The notes under the pieces are model-generated. The model made no database searches. It worked only from the letters and a program-made list of their open reading frames with translations, and had not been told where the DNA came from. A stretch of DNA of 9,688 bases, taken from assembly GCA_029256645.1 (NCBI GenBank), contig JAQSXM010000094.1, forward strand, positions 1-9,688. Direction: 5' to 3'. The first letter of the stretch is position 1. The number at the start of each line of letters is the position of its first letter. This stretch comes from Sporomusa sp. (GTDB lineage: Bacteria; Bacillota_C; Negativicutes; Sporomusales; Sporomusaceae). Shown piece by piece: positions 1 through 6,594 of the stretch. Made by a program: the position numbers and the translations under genes.

Positions 1-1
1 T

Positions 2-2047
2 GCTGAATATCATTATGCTGCAGTGAATGTTGAGTCGCAGCAGAACGAGCCGAGTTCCCTGCTGTGGTGGATGCGGCGTCTTATTGCTTTACGTAAACGT
101 TATAAGGCTTTTGGCCGCGGAACTATGGAATTTATTGAGTCTGACAATCGCAAGGTTTTGGCTTTTGTTCGCCAATATGAAAATGAAACAATTCTGGTTA
201 TTGCCAATTTGTCTCGGTTTGTGACATATGCACAACTTGATCTGACAAACTATCAGGGGTTGGTTCCTGTTGAAATGATTGGCAGGACACCATTTCCGGC
301 CATAAATGAAAATCTCTATTTTATTTCTTTAGGTCCACACACATTTTTCTGGTTCACACTGGAGGAGCCACGCAATCTGCAACTGCGCCCCTTGTGTAGC
401 GGTTCTATTGAGTTAGCGCCTGTAATAACAGTCAATGACTGGGGCGATCTGTTTGGGCGAGCTGCTCAACATGAGCTGACTGAGGCTTTTTCAGCCTATT
501 TAAATACCTGTAGTTGGTTTGGGGGGCGAGAAAAAACAATTAAAGCGGTAACCGCTCGTGAGTTTATTCCATTACCTGATACGAGTGTGCAGATGGTATT
601 TATCAGTGTGGAATATATGGAAAGCAGTTCGGAATTGTATTTGCTTAATTTGGCGATGAAAGCTACGGATGAATTGGGGGGGAGACCTGCTGGCTGCAGT
701 GTCATCCTCCGTATTCGTAAGGAAAACGAAGAACGCTTGTTATACGAGGTTAGTGATGACAAAAAATTTCATCAGATGATGTGGTCGGTGATTGACAAGC
801 GGCGTAAATTAAAAAGCCAAACAGGTGAAGTGATTTCCAAACACAGTAAATATTTCAGGGGACTGGTGAAAGAGAATCGAACGATTCCAGATTCACAAAC
901 ACTGGCTAATGAGCATAATAATAGCTCTATTTTGTTTAAACCCTTGTTCGTGCTTAAGGTATTTAGAAAAATAGATACCGGCATCAATCCAGATCTGGAG
1001 ATATTGCGACATTTCTCCGAGATAGGATTTGGTTATGCTCCTAAAGTTCACGGATCAATGGAATATTATAATGACCGTGGTGAAGTAACTACTATTGCTG
1101 TCCTGCAGCAGTTTGTACCGCACCGGGGCACTGCCTGGGATTGTGTGCTGGATCACCTGGGGGACTTTTATGAGCGTATTTTAAGCAGCCGTAAACCGCC
1201 GTTATTACCAGTTTCATTCTGGTCGGCAGTGGACAAAGCGATACCTAATAATGTGAGCCAAATGACGGGATCGTATCTGGAATCTCTGGTACAGTTAGGT
1301 TTACGGACCGGTGAAATGCATATTGGTCTGGCAGGTGGTGGAGATCAGGCGGAATTTGTACCAGAGCCATTCAATGTCTCTAACCGTCAATCGCTGTACC
1401 ACGGTCTGGCCCAGGAACTAAGCGGTGTAAAATGGCTTCTGAAGAAACAAATGTCCTCTTTAAGGCCGGAGGACCAACTACTAGCGGCTAAGATCCTGGA
1501 ATATGAACAACAAGTCATGGCGCGGATCGAAGAGATGAAAGCAATGGAATTTAATGCCGCACGGATCAGATGCCATGGAGATTATCGGTTGGAGCAACTG
1601 TTGTATACAGGCAATGACTATATGATCATTGATTTTGAGGGCAACCCGGAACGCCCGCTTAGTGAACGGCGCCTGAAGCGTTCACCACTGCTGGATGTTG
1701 CAAGTATGCTGCATTCTTTGTATTGTGCTTCACAGGCTGTTCATCTGGGTTTAGTACCGGGCATAGAGGTTTCAACAGAAAACCAGGTGCTGCTTCAACA
1801 GTGGAGTCAGTCCTGGTATAATTGGGCCGCAGCCTCTTTTCTTAAAGGATATGTAAATTCTGTCAAAGATACAGGCCTGCTACCGGCTGACCGGCAGCAA
1901 TTAGAGGTGTTGCTGGATGTATTTCTCTTGCAGCGGGGTATCTATCAAATAGTTTCCGGGCTGAAGAATCGTCCGTCCTGGATTGGCATTGCACTGCGTG
2001 GCTTGTTATGGACAATTGAGTTTGATAAGCCAAGGTTATCTGTGTGA
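2..2047 (+). CDS. treS: Trehalose synthase-maltokinase fusion (TreS-Mak), 5' end outside window
   Basis: Two-domain enzyme: TreS interconverts maltose and trehalose, and the kinase domain uses ATP to make maltose-1-phosphate, the GlgE substrate. The gene enters from the left; the frame is open from base 2 and 681 codons are visible. Residues 1-115 (counted from base 2) are the end of TreS, recognisable from AEYHYAAVNVESQQ, PSSLLWWMRRLIALRKRY and the closing beta-sandwich. Residues from about 135 on are maltokinase: N-cap WFGGRE (W172), ATP-site lysine in VLKVFRK (K319), NPDLEI, catalytic loop HGDYRLEQ (H525, D527), metal motif DFEG (D544), then RPLSERRLKRSPLLDVASML. The loop differs from the usual HGDYHLGQ at two places, but the catalytic Asp is kept. 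GTG at base 23 is an internal Val, not a start. The gene is followed after 24 bases by otsAB and is probably cotranscribed with it. The assignment is firm; the TreS catalytic residues lie outside the window. Confidence 0.93.
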   Translation, partial: AEYHYAAVNVESQQNEPSSLLWWMRRLIALRKRYKAFGRGTMEFIESDNRKVLAFVRQYENETILVIANLSRFVTYAQLDLTNYQGLVPVEMIGRTPFPAINENLYFISLGPHTFFWFTLEEPRNLQLRPLCSGSIELAPVITVNDWGDLFGRAAQHELTEAFSAYLNTCSWFGGREKTIKAVTAREFIPLPDTSVQMVFISVEYMESSSELYLLNLAMKATDELGGRPAGCSVILRIRKENEERLLYEVSDDKKFHQMMWSVIDKRRKLKSQTGEVISKHSKYFRGLVKENRTIPDSQTLANEHNNSSILFKPLFVLKVFRKIDTGINPDLEILRHFSEIGFGYAPKVHGSMEYYNDRGEVTTIAVLQQFVPHRGTAWDCVLDHLGDFYERILSSRKPPLLPVSFWSAVDKAIPNNVSQMTGSYLESLVQLGLRTGEMHIGLAGGGDQAEFVPEPFNVSNRQSLYHGLAQELSGVKWLLKKQMSSLRPEDQLLAAKILEYEQQVMARIEEMKAMEFNAARIRCHGDYRLEQLLYTGNDYMIIDFEGNPERPLSERRLKRSPLLDVASMLHSLYCASQAVHLGLVPGIEVSTENQVLLQQWSQSWYNWAAASFLKGYVNSVKDTGLLPADRQQLEVLLDVFLLQRGIYQIVSGLKNRPSWIGIALRGLLWTIEFDKPRLSV

Positions 2048-2058
2048 ACGCAAACTAT

Positions 2059-2065
2059 GGAGGTG
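2059..2065 (+). promoter_or_regulatory. Ribosome binding site deciding the otsAB start
   Basis: GGAGGTG lies six bases before ATG 2072, ideal spacing. The in-frame ATG at 2057 overlaps this site and has no purine-rich site of its own, so 2072 is the more likely start, five codons downstream. Confidence 0.75.
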
Positions 2066-2071
2066 AAGGAG

Positions 2072-4303
2072 ATGGGAAATAAATTAGACATTAAGCGTCT
2101 ATTGGTGGTATCTAACCGTCTACCTGTTACAATCGATAAAAAGCAGGGGGAGTATATTTTTAAAGAGAGTGTAGGGGGGCTTGTTTCTGGTTTTAGCGCC
2201 TATTTTAACTCTTTGCAGGATACCACGTTCTCCGAGAAGGATTCTGTTTGGATAGGCTGGCCTGGGATATCAGTTGATCCTGATGACCAACAGTCGATTA
2301 GTGAACGTTTGTCCCAGGAGTTTAGTGCCAGCCCGGTATTTTTGGATGAAGTCACTATGGATAAATTTTATCTTGGATTTTGCAATAAGACAATCTGGCC
2401 ACTATTTCATTATTTTTTTAGCCTGACTAAATTTGAAGATGATCTCTGGGAACAATATGTGGCAGTGAATAAGGTTTTTTGTGAAGCCGTCTGCCAAATT
2501 GCCCGTCCCGGTGATGTAATCTGGATCCATGATTACCATCTTATGCTGTTGCCGGGAATGTTGCGGGAACGAATGCCTGATGCTCCAATCGGCTTTTTTT
2601 TACACATTCCGTTTCCAGACTATGAGATTTTCCGTCTGCTGCCCCGCCGTTGGGGAGCTGCTATTTTGGAGGGCTTGCTTGGCGCTGATCTTATCGGGTT
2701 CCATACTATTGACTATACACAATATTTTTTGAATAGTGTAGCCCGTATCCTTGGTCTTGCCCATACACTTGGCCGGGTTAGGCTTGGCGAAAGAATGGTG
2801 CGGGTTGACACTTTTCCTATGGGGATTGATTTTGCCAAATATAATAATACAGCCAAGCAACCACGGATTATTCGCGAGTCTGAACGGTTGCGGCGGATGC
2901 TCGGTGACCGGAAAATTATCCTTTCAGTAGATCGGTTGGACTACACCAAAGGAATAGCCAACCGCCTGGAAGCGTTTGCCTTATTCCTGGAACAGTATCC
3001 TCAATGGCAGGAAAAAGTGATACTTGCCCTAATCGTAGTTCCGTCTAGAGTTGGCGTGGATCAGTATCAATCCATGAAGCGGAGTATTGATGAAACCGTT
3101 GGGAGGATCAACGGCCGGTTTGGTACGCTACGCTGGGTTCCAGTTGTGTACCAGTACCGATATCTACCATTATCACCACTTGTTGCCTTATATAGCGCCA
3201 GTGATATTGCTCTGGTTACGCCATTGAGGGACGGGATGAATCTAGTGGCTAAGGAGTATGTCGCTTCTAAAGCCGACAACCAGGGGGTATTGATTCTGAG
3301 TGAAATGGCAGGTGCTGCCAAAGAACTGGATCAAGCAATTATGGTTAATCCTAATAGTATTGAAGAAATTGCCGGAACAATTCAAGAAGCGCTGGAGATG
3401 CCTGCGGAAGAACAACAGCGTCGGAACAAGAGCATGCAGGTATTGCTGGCCAAATATGATGTTATTCGCTGGGCTGATCTATTTATCAAGCAATTGCTTG
3501 GCATGCGGGAATCGGAAAGAAAAGCTGCAGCTAAAATTGTAGCCGGGCAATTACGCAATACTATTTTAAGAGAATATAAAATGGCGCGGAAACGGCTAAT
3601 TCTGCTTGATTATGATGGTACGCTGGTGCCATTTGCCAACGATCCGCTGCTGGCTGTTCCAGATGATTGCCTGCTTGAGAATCTGCAATCACTTGTCACT
3701 AGTGAACAAAATGATGTGGTTATTGTCAGTGGGCGTGGCAGGGATACCCTTCAAGAATGGCTGGGGCATATTCCCCTTCATATGATTGCTGAGCATGGTG
3801 CATGGCGTAAGAAAAAATCAGGAAACTGGGAGAAAATCATTGATATGCCACCAGATTGGCGTTCACAGGTGTTACCCATTTTTCAATTCTACGTAGATTT
3901 ATTGCCAGGATCATTTATTGAGGAAAAAGATTGTTCTATTGTTTGGCACTACCGAAGGGTTGAAAAAGAGATCGCTGATTTTCGGGCTAACGAATTGAAA
4001 TGGGAATTAATTAATTTTACTTTACATACCGATTTACAGGTATTGGAGGGTAATAGGATTTTGGAAATCAAGCACAAATTAAGTAATAAAGGTGCGGCAA
4101 TAAAACCCTGGCTTGACCAGGCCGACTATGATTTTATTCTGGCGGCAGGTGATGATAAGACCGATGAGGACTTGTTTGCGATACTGCCTGCAGAGGCTTG
4201 TTCTATTAAGGTTGGTATGGGTGAAACAAAAGCAAAATATATTGTGCATAGTCAGGAAGATTTTTGTGGGTTATTGGCAGACCTTGTCGGTCACGAAAAA
4301 TAA
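2072..4303 (+). CDS. otsAB: Bifunctional trehalose-6-phosphate synthase/phosphatase (OtsA-OtsB fusion)
   Basis: A cytoplasmic fusion of 743 residues from the preferred start. The OtsA half (GT20, about 1-490) joins UDP-glucose and glucose-6-phosphate into trehalose-6-phosphate. It shows LLVVSNRLPV, the glycine loop GGLVSGF (G35-G36), WIGWPG, DVIWIHDYHLMLLP, the HIPFP block, VDRLDYTKG with phosphate-binding R288 and K293 at the same spacing as the E. coli pair, and PLRDGMNLVAKEY (D387). The OtsB half (HAD phosphatase, about 500-743) removes the phosphate. It shows motif I DYDGT (nucleophile D513, acid/base D515), motif II VVIVSGR, AEHGAW, a lysine in the KLSNKG segment and motif IV GDDKTDED (D694-D700). 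Every key residue I looked for is present, so both activities are expected. The gene sits 24 bases after treS-mak, in the same direction, and ends just before a strong terminator. The adjacent TreS makes this a combined trehalose-maltose locus. Confidence 0.95.
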   Translation: MGNKLDIKRLLVVSNRLPVTIDKKQGEYIFKESVGGLVSGFSAYFNSLQDTTFSEKDSVWIGWPGISVDPDDQQSISERLSQEFSASPVFLDEVTMDKFYLGFCNKTIWPLFHYFFSLTKFEDDLWEQYVAVNKVFCEAVCQIARPGDVIWIHDYHLMLLPGMLRERMPDAPIGFFLHIPFPDYEIFRLLPRRWGAAILEGLLGADLIGFHTIDYTQYFLNSVARILGLAHTLGRVRLGERMVRVDTFPMGIDFAKYNNTAKQPRIIRESERLRRMLGDRKIILSVDRLDYTKGIANRLEAFALFLEQYPQWQEKVILALIVVPSRVGVDQYQSMKRSIDETVGRINGRFGTLRWVPVVYQYRYLPLSPLVALYSASDIALVTPLRDGMNLVAKEYVASKADNQGVLILSEMAGAAKELDQAIMVNPNSIEEIAGTIQEALEMPAEEQQRRNKSMQVLLAKYDVIRWADLFIKQLLGMRESERKAAAKIVAGQLRNTILREYKMARKRLILLDYDGTLVPFANDPLLAVPDDCLLENLQSLVTSEQNDVVIVSGRGRDTLQEWLGHIPLHMIAEHGAWRKKKSGNWEKIIDMPPDWRSQVLPIFQFYVDLLPGSFIEEKDCSIVWHYRRVEKEIADFRANELKWELINFTLHTDLQVLEGNRILEIKHKLSNKGAAIKPWLDQADYDFILAAGDDKTDEDLFAILPAEACSIKVGMGETKAKYIVHSQEDFCGLLADLVGHEK

Positions 4304-4366
4304 CAGAGAATATGCTAATCGTCATAATCTCTGGTAACCAGATGCTGCCAGAACGAAAAAGCTGGA

Positions 4367-4410
4367 TAGGAAAAAGAAAAAGCCCGCTTGCGGGCTTTTT
4401 CTTTTTCCTA
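4367..4410. terminator. Bidirectional intrinsic terminator between convergent otsAB and regulator genes
   Basis: A perfect inverted repeat: 20-base arms at 4367-4386 and 4391-4410 around the loop cttg. The GC core cccg/cggg is flanked by A-rich then T-rich tracts (CTTTTTCTTTTT on the + strand, mirrored on the - strand), so it can stop transcripts from either side. The TAG stop of the - strand gene (4408-4410) forms the outermost base pairs of the stem. Confidence 0.9.
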
Positions 4411-5343
4411 TATATTACCCATTAATTGACCGGTTTGGGATAAATCATAACCGCCCATACCAGCCACTTCGTTACGGAATGAATCGGAGCGAATTACTGT
4501 CAGCAGAGCCTGAAAATGAGGCTTATCGGCATCTTCCTTACGGAAGACGATGTCATAACGTTCTTTCTTTTGTAGAACAAAGTCAATCCCATTAACCTGC
4601 AGTGCTGCTTTTTCGATGCCGATACCAACATCGGCTTCGTCCCTGGCAACGCAGCTGGCCACTGCCAGATGGCTAGTTTCTTCACTGGTGTAACCTTTGA
4701 TCTTATGGTAATCAATATTAAGTACGTGCAGCATTTCGTCTAGTAAAACCCGCGCCCCGGAACCACGCTCCCGGTTGATGAGTGTTACATCAGGGCGGGT
4801 TAAGTCGTGCCAGCTGGTAATGTTTTTGGGATTACCTTTGGCCACATAAAAGCCGGTATTACGGTAGGCCAGGTTGTAGACCAGGGTCCGGTGTCCAGGT
4901 AAGAATCTACGGATATAAGGGGTATTATACGTGTCGGTGTCGCTATCCCATAAATGGGTGGTAACAACATTGGCTGTGCCGCGGTAAAGGGCTAATAGTC
5001 CGTCAATGCTGCCGGAATGATTGCGGAAACAACGGATGTTCGGCATCACTCTCTCCAGATGCCGGGTTATGATATCGAGAATAATATCCTGACCGCAGAT
5101 AATGAGACTGTTTTGTTCGGTGGCCGGCTGTACTGTTGGTGCTTGGCCGGGATGCTGCTGAAGAGGACTGTTCTTCTTTGAGGTTTGGATATATAGTTCT
5201 AAATCCGGTGCTTCAACGCGGACTTTTCGGCCGATGCGGTAAGCTGGGAAGTCACCTCTTTTGATCATTTCATAAACAGTGAAGCGGGATATTTTTAGGA
5301 TTTTGGCGACCTCATCAGGTGTATAGGACGTTGTATCACTCAT
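4408..5343 (-). CDS. HTH-PBP fusion regulator, probable molybdate/tungstate sensor
   Basis: A one-component transcription factor of 311 residues. Residues 7-53 form an excisionase/MerR-type winged helix (YTPDEVAKILKISRFTVYEMIKRGDFPAYRIGRKVRV), and 54-78 a Pro/Gln-rich linker. Residues 79-308 form a PBP-superfamily domain of the kind often attached to such HTH modules, with THLWDSDTDTYN, NRERGSGARVLLDEML, GYTSEETSHLAVAS and ADVGIGIE. There is no signal peptide, so the binding domain is cytoplasmic. The start at 5343 has AGAGGTG five bases upstream; the frame extends 22 codons further, but that stretch overlaps the promoter region and has no comparable site. The divergent position next to modABC suggests it controls that operon, with an oxyanion as ligand. 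Ligand and sign of regulation are inferred. Homologues of this architecture also occur near tungstate transport and molybdoenzyme genes. Confidence 0.85.
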   Translation of the reverse strand: MSDTTSYTPDEVAKILKISRFTVYEMIKRGDFPAYRIGRKVRVEAPDLELYIQTSKKNSPLQQHPGQAPTVQPATEQNSLIICGQDIILDIITRHLERVMPNIRCFRNHSGSIDGLLALYRGTANVVTTHLWDSDTDTYNTPYIRRFLPGHRTLVYNLAYRNTGFYVAKGNPKNITSWHDLTRPDVTLINRERGSGARVLLDEMLHVLNIDYHKIKGYTSEETSHLAVASCVARDEADVGIGIEKAALQVNGIDFVLQKKERYDIVFRKEDADKPHFQALLTVIRSDSFRNEVAGMGGYDLSQTGQLMGNI

Positions 5344-5348
5344 AAATG

Positions 5349-5355
5349 CACCTCT
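5349..5355 (-). promoter_or_regulatory. Ribosome binding site of the HTH-PBP regulator
   Basis: On the - strand AGAGGTG is followed by five bases and ATG (5343-5341). It fixes the start at MSDTTSYTPDEV rather than the longer upstream reading. Confidence 0.75.
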
Positions 5356-5375
5356 ATAAAAAAATATCTCTAATA

Positions 5376-5409
5376 TTGTTGACAAGCTCTTGCAAATATC
5401 ATACAACAA
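5376..5409. promoter_or_regulatory. Palindromic operator candidate centred on the mod -35 box
   Basis: TTGTTG (5376-5381) and CAACAA (5404-5409) are inverted around the self-complementary TTGCAA (5390-5395). All three share one exact centre, with eight unrelated bases in each gap. It lies between the regulator start and the mod promoter -10, where an autoregulated divergent operator would be expected. There is no direct evidence of binding; short AT-rich arms can arise by chance. Confidence 0.35.
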
Positions 5410-5419
5410 ATACTATAAT
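5390..5419 (+). promoter_or_regulatory. Probable sigma-A promoter of the mod operon
   Basis: TTGCAA (5390-5395), an 18-base spacer and a perfect TATAAT (5414-5419). Transcription would begin near 5426 and give a leader of about 280 bases before modA. A TTGACA at 5379-5384 is 29 bases from the same -10 and is too far away to pair with it. Confidence 0.6.
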
Positions 5420-5528
5420 AACACCATAGGGATTATGTTTGTTTTTGTGAGTTTATATTAGTTTAATTTAATACTGATTTATTATCTTTTTATTAATAAT
5501 AACAATTTCAGTTGCATATTTAACTGAA

Positions 5529-5548
5529 TTGATACATAGACGTATCAA
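5529..5548 (+). promoter_or_regulatory. Candidate antiterminator hairpin in the modA leader
   Basis: TTGATAC (5529-5535) pairs perfectly with GTATCAA (5542-5548) around a six-base loop. The 3' arm shares bases 5544-5548 with the 5' arm of the next hairpin, so the two cannot form together. It could instead be a DNA operator, since GATAC-N6-GTATC is a good dyad. Confidence 0.4.
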
Positions 5549-5587
5549 CTAACTTGGTTGCAGTTTGATTATGTTAGTTGATCTTTT
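5542..5587 (+). repeat. Hairpin repeat, leader copy (partner at 7998-8040)
   Basis: GTATCAACTAA (5542-5552) and TTAGTTGATCTTTT (5574-5587) recur exactly, in the same order and orientation, at 7998-8008 and 8027-8040 behind modC. Loops differ in sequence and length (roughly 20 against 17 bases between the shared arms). Only the leader copy has the upstream competing arm TTGATAC. modABC is thus bracketed by two hairpins with shared arms. Confidence 0.75.
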
Positions 5588-5595
5588 GTTGTTTT
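5544..5595 (+). terminator. Candidate attenuator (conditional terminator) in the modA leader
   Basis: ATCAACTAAC (5544-5553) pairs perfectly over ten bases with GTTAGTTGAT (5573-5582), with a 19-base loop. CTTTTGTTGTTTT follows, an interrupted U-tract of the type seen in attenuators. No + strand gene lies upstream, so its target should be the mod transcript itself. The stem is AT-rich and the loop long, so it may be a weak terminator. Confidence 0.45.
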
Positions 5596-5609
5596 AAGGG
5601 GGATATTGT

Positions 5610-5639
5610 TTGCTGAGCAAGGAGTTGTATGCTGCTTAA
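5610..5639 (+). CDS. Possible nine-residue leader peptide (speculative)
   Basis: TTG at 5610 opens a short frame, MLSKELYAA, ending with TAA at 5637-5639. The support is its ribosome binding site: AAGGGGGATA at 5596-5605 is identical over ten bases to the site before modA (5693-5702), and its last G is seven bases before the TTG. Translation here could affect folding of the leader. A 21-codon alternative from TTG 5606, cysteine-rich and ending at TGA 5671, is spaced too close to the site. Nothing beyond the start signal supports either. Confidence 0.2.
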   Translation: MLSKELYAA

Positions 5640-5707
5640 CCGGGTGTTGCATGCCTATCTGCCGGCTATGATCTGACAGGTAGAGTGATATAAAGGGGGA
5701 TAAAAAG

Positions 5708-6517
5708 ATGAGAATGATGAACAAAAAGGTATTTCTTATTTTGGCTTTGTTAGTAGCCACTATCTTTAGTTTGGTTGGTTGCGGCGGGGAAAAGCAAACT
5801 CCGCCAGCAGCGCAAGTGACGCCGGTTGAGATCACTGTCTCGGCGGCTGTGAGTCTAAAGGACGCACTTACTGAGATCCAAAAGAATTATCAGGCCAAGA
5901 ACCCCAATGTTAAACTTGTTTATAACCTTGGCGCCTCAGGCGCTCTCCAGCAGCAAATCGAGCAAGGCGCGCCTGCCGATATTTTCATTTCAGCCGCTCC
6001 CAAGCAGATGAATGAACTGGAGGCTAAAAACCTGGTCAATAAAGCTACCCGTAAAAATCTGGTTGAGAATAAGCTGGTCGTCGTTGTCCCTAAAGAAACA
6101 AAACTAAACATAACAAAATATGAAGATCTAACCCAGGAAGGCGTGCAAAAGATTGCGCTTGGCGAGACCGCCACAGTACCTGCCGGACAATATGCCCAAC
6201 AGGTATTACAGAAACTGGGGCTATGGGATAAACTCAAAGAACGGGTTGTATTTGCCAAAGATGTGCGTACTGTATTGGCGTATACTGAAACAGGCAATGT
6301 TGAAGCCGGGATTGTTTATAAGACTGATGCTATTTCCAGCGACAAAGTAAAAGTTGCCGCAGTTGCCCCGGAAGGTAGTCACCAGCCTATCATTTATCCG
6401 GTTGCTGTGACCACCGGTACCAAGCAACAAAAGGCAGCTGAAGATTTTATTGAATATCTGTTTAGTGCAGAAAGCAAAGCGGTATTTGAGAAAAATGGAT
6501 TTGTCATGGGAAAATAA
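5708..6517 (+). CDS. modA: Molybdate ABC transporter substrate-binding lipoprotein ModA
   Basis: Captures molybdate (probably also tungstate) outside the inner membrane and hands it to ModB. There are 269 residues, about normal for the family plus a lipoprotein leader. Residues 5-24 are a signal peptide with lipobox LVGC (lipidated C25). The mature domain shows SAAVSLKDAL (S49), GASGALQQQIEQGAPADIFIS (S78), VPAGQYAQ (P158-A159), KDVRTVLAYTETGNVEAGIVY (V187, Y204) and a closing FIEYLFSAESKAVFEKNGF. The listed residues match, in order and approximate spacing, the Ser, Ser, Ala, Val and Tyr that hold the anion in E. coli ModA. ATG 5708 is chosen because AAGGGGG lies eight bases upstream; ATGs at 5714 and 5717 are also in frame. 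First gene of modABC, 77 bases before modB. Anion preference cannot be read from the sequence alone. Confidence 0.95.
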   Translation: MRMMNKKVFLILALLVATIFSLVGCGGEKQTPPAAQVTPVEITVSAAVSLKDALTEIQKNYQAKNPNVKLVYNLGASGALQQQIEQGAPADIFISAAPKQMNELEAKNLVNKATRKNLVENKLVVVVPKETKLNITKYEDLTQEGVQKIALGETATVPAGQYAQQVLQKLGLWDKLKERVVFAKDVRTVLAYTETGNVEAGIVYKTDAISSDKVKVAAVAPEGSHQPIIYPVAVTTGTKQQKAAEDFIEYLFSAESKAVFEKNGFVMGK

Positions 6518-6594
6518 CAGGTAGCCCGAAAACGGTTGTTTTTGAAAAGACGGCTTTAGTTTTGTCAGTTTAAGCCAATAAAGCAGGTGACTGT

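Larger units (their letters stand above)
5344..5707 (+). promoter_or_regulatory. Divergent intergenic region and long structured modA leader
   Basis: These 364 bases between the regulator and modA hold no long gene. In order: the regulator's ribosome binding site, an operator-like palindrome and mod promoter (5376-5419), an AT-rich stretch in which I see nothing (about 5426-5525), two competing hairpins (5529-5595), an AAGGGGGATA site with a mini-ORF, small pairings (GTATGC 5627-5632 with GCATGC 5649-5654; CTATCTG 5655-5661 with CAGGTAG 5677-5683), and the modA ribosome binding site. An RNA-level control of mod expression is plausible. The known molybdenum-cofactor riboswitch is one possibility, but I cannot match its consensus from memory. 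Confidence 0.5.

Noticed and set aside
496..987. Two - strand open frames inside the maltokinase part
   Set aside because: They lie antisense to conserved kinase sequence, with no recognisable domain or ribosome binding site.
2057..2071. ATG at 2057 as the otsAB start
   Set aside because: It overlaps GGAGGTG, which is ideally placed for ATG 2072; the OtsA domain does not need the five extra residues.
5344..5409. Upstream extension of the regulator to the ATG at 5409 (- strand), adding 22 residues
   Set aside because: It overlaps the operator/promoter region, has no good ribosome binding site and adds no domain; the start at 5343 has AGAGGTG at five bases.
5379..5419. Consensus TTGACA at 5379 as -35 box for TATAAT at 5414
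   Set aside because: The spacer is 29 bases, far from the usual 16-18; TTGCAA at 5390 gives 18.
5596..5707. Known molybdenum-cofactor riboswitch in the modA leader
   Set aside because: Gene context fits, but I could not match the conserved core reliably by eye; kept only as a hypothesis to test with a covariance model.
5920..6297. 125-codon open frame on the - strand inside modA
   Set aside because: It is antisense to a well-conserved gene, serine/threonine-rich low-complexity translation, with no start signal; a shadow of modA codon use.
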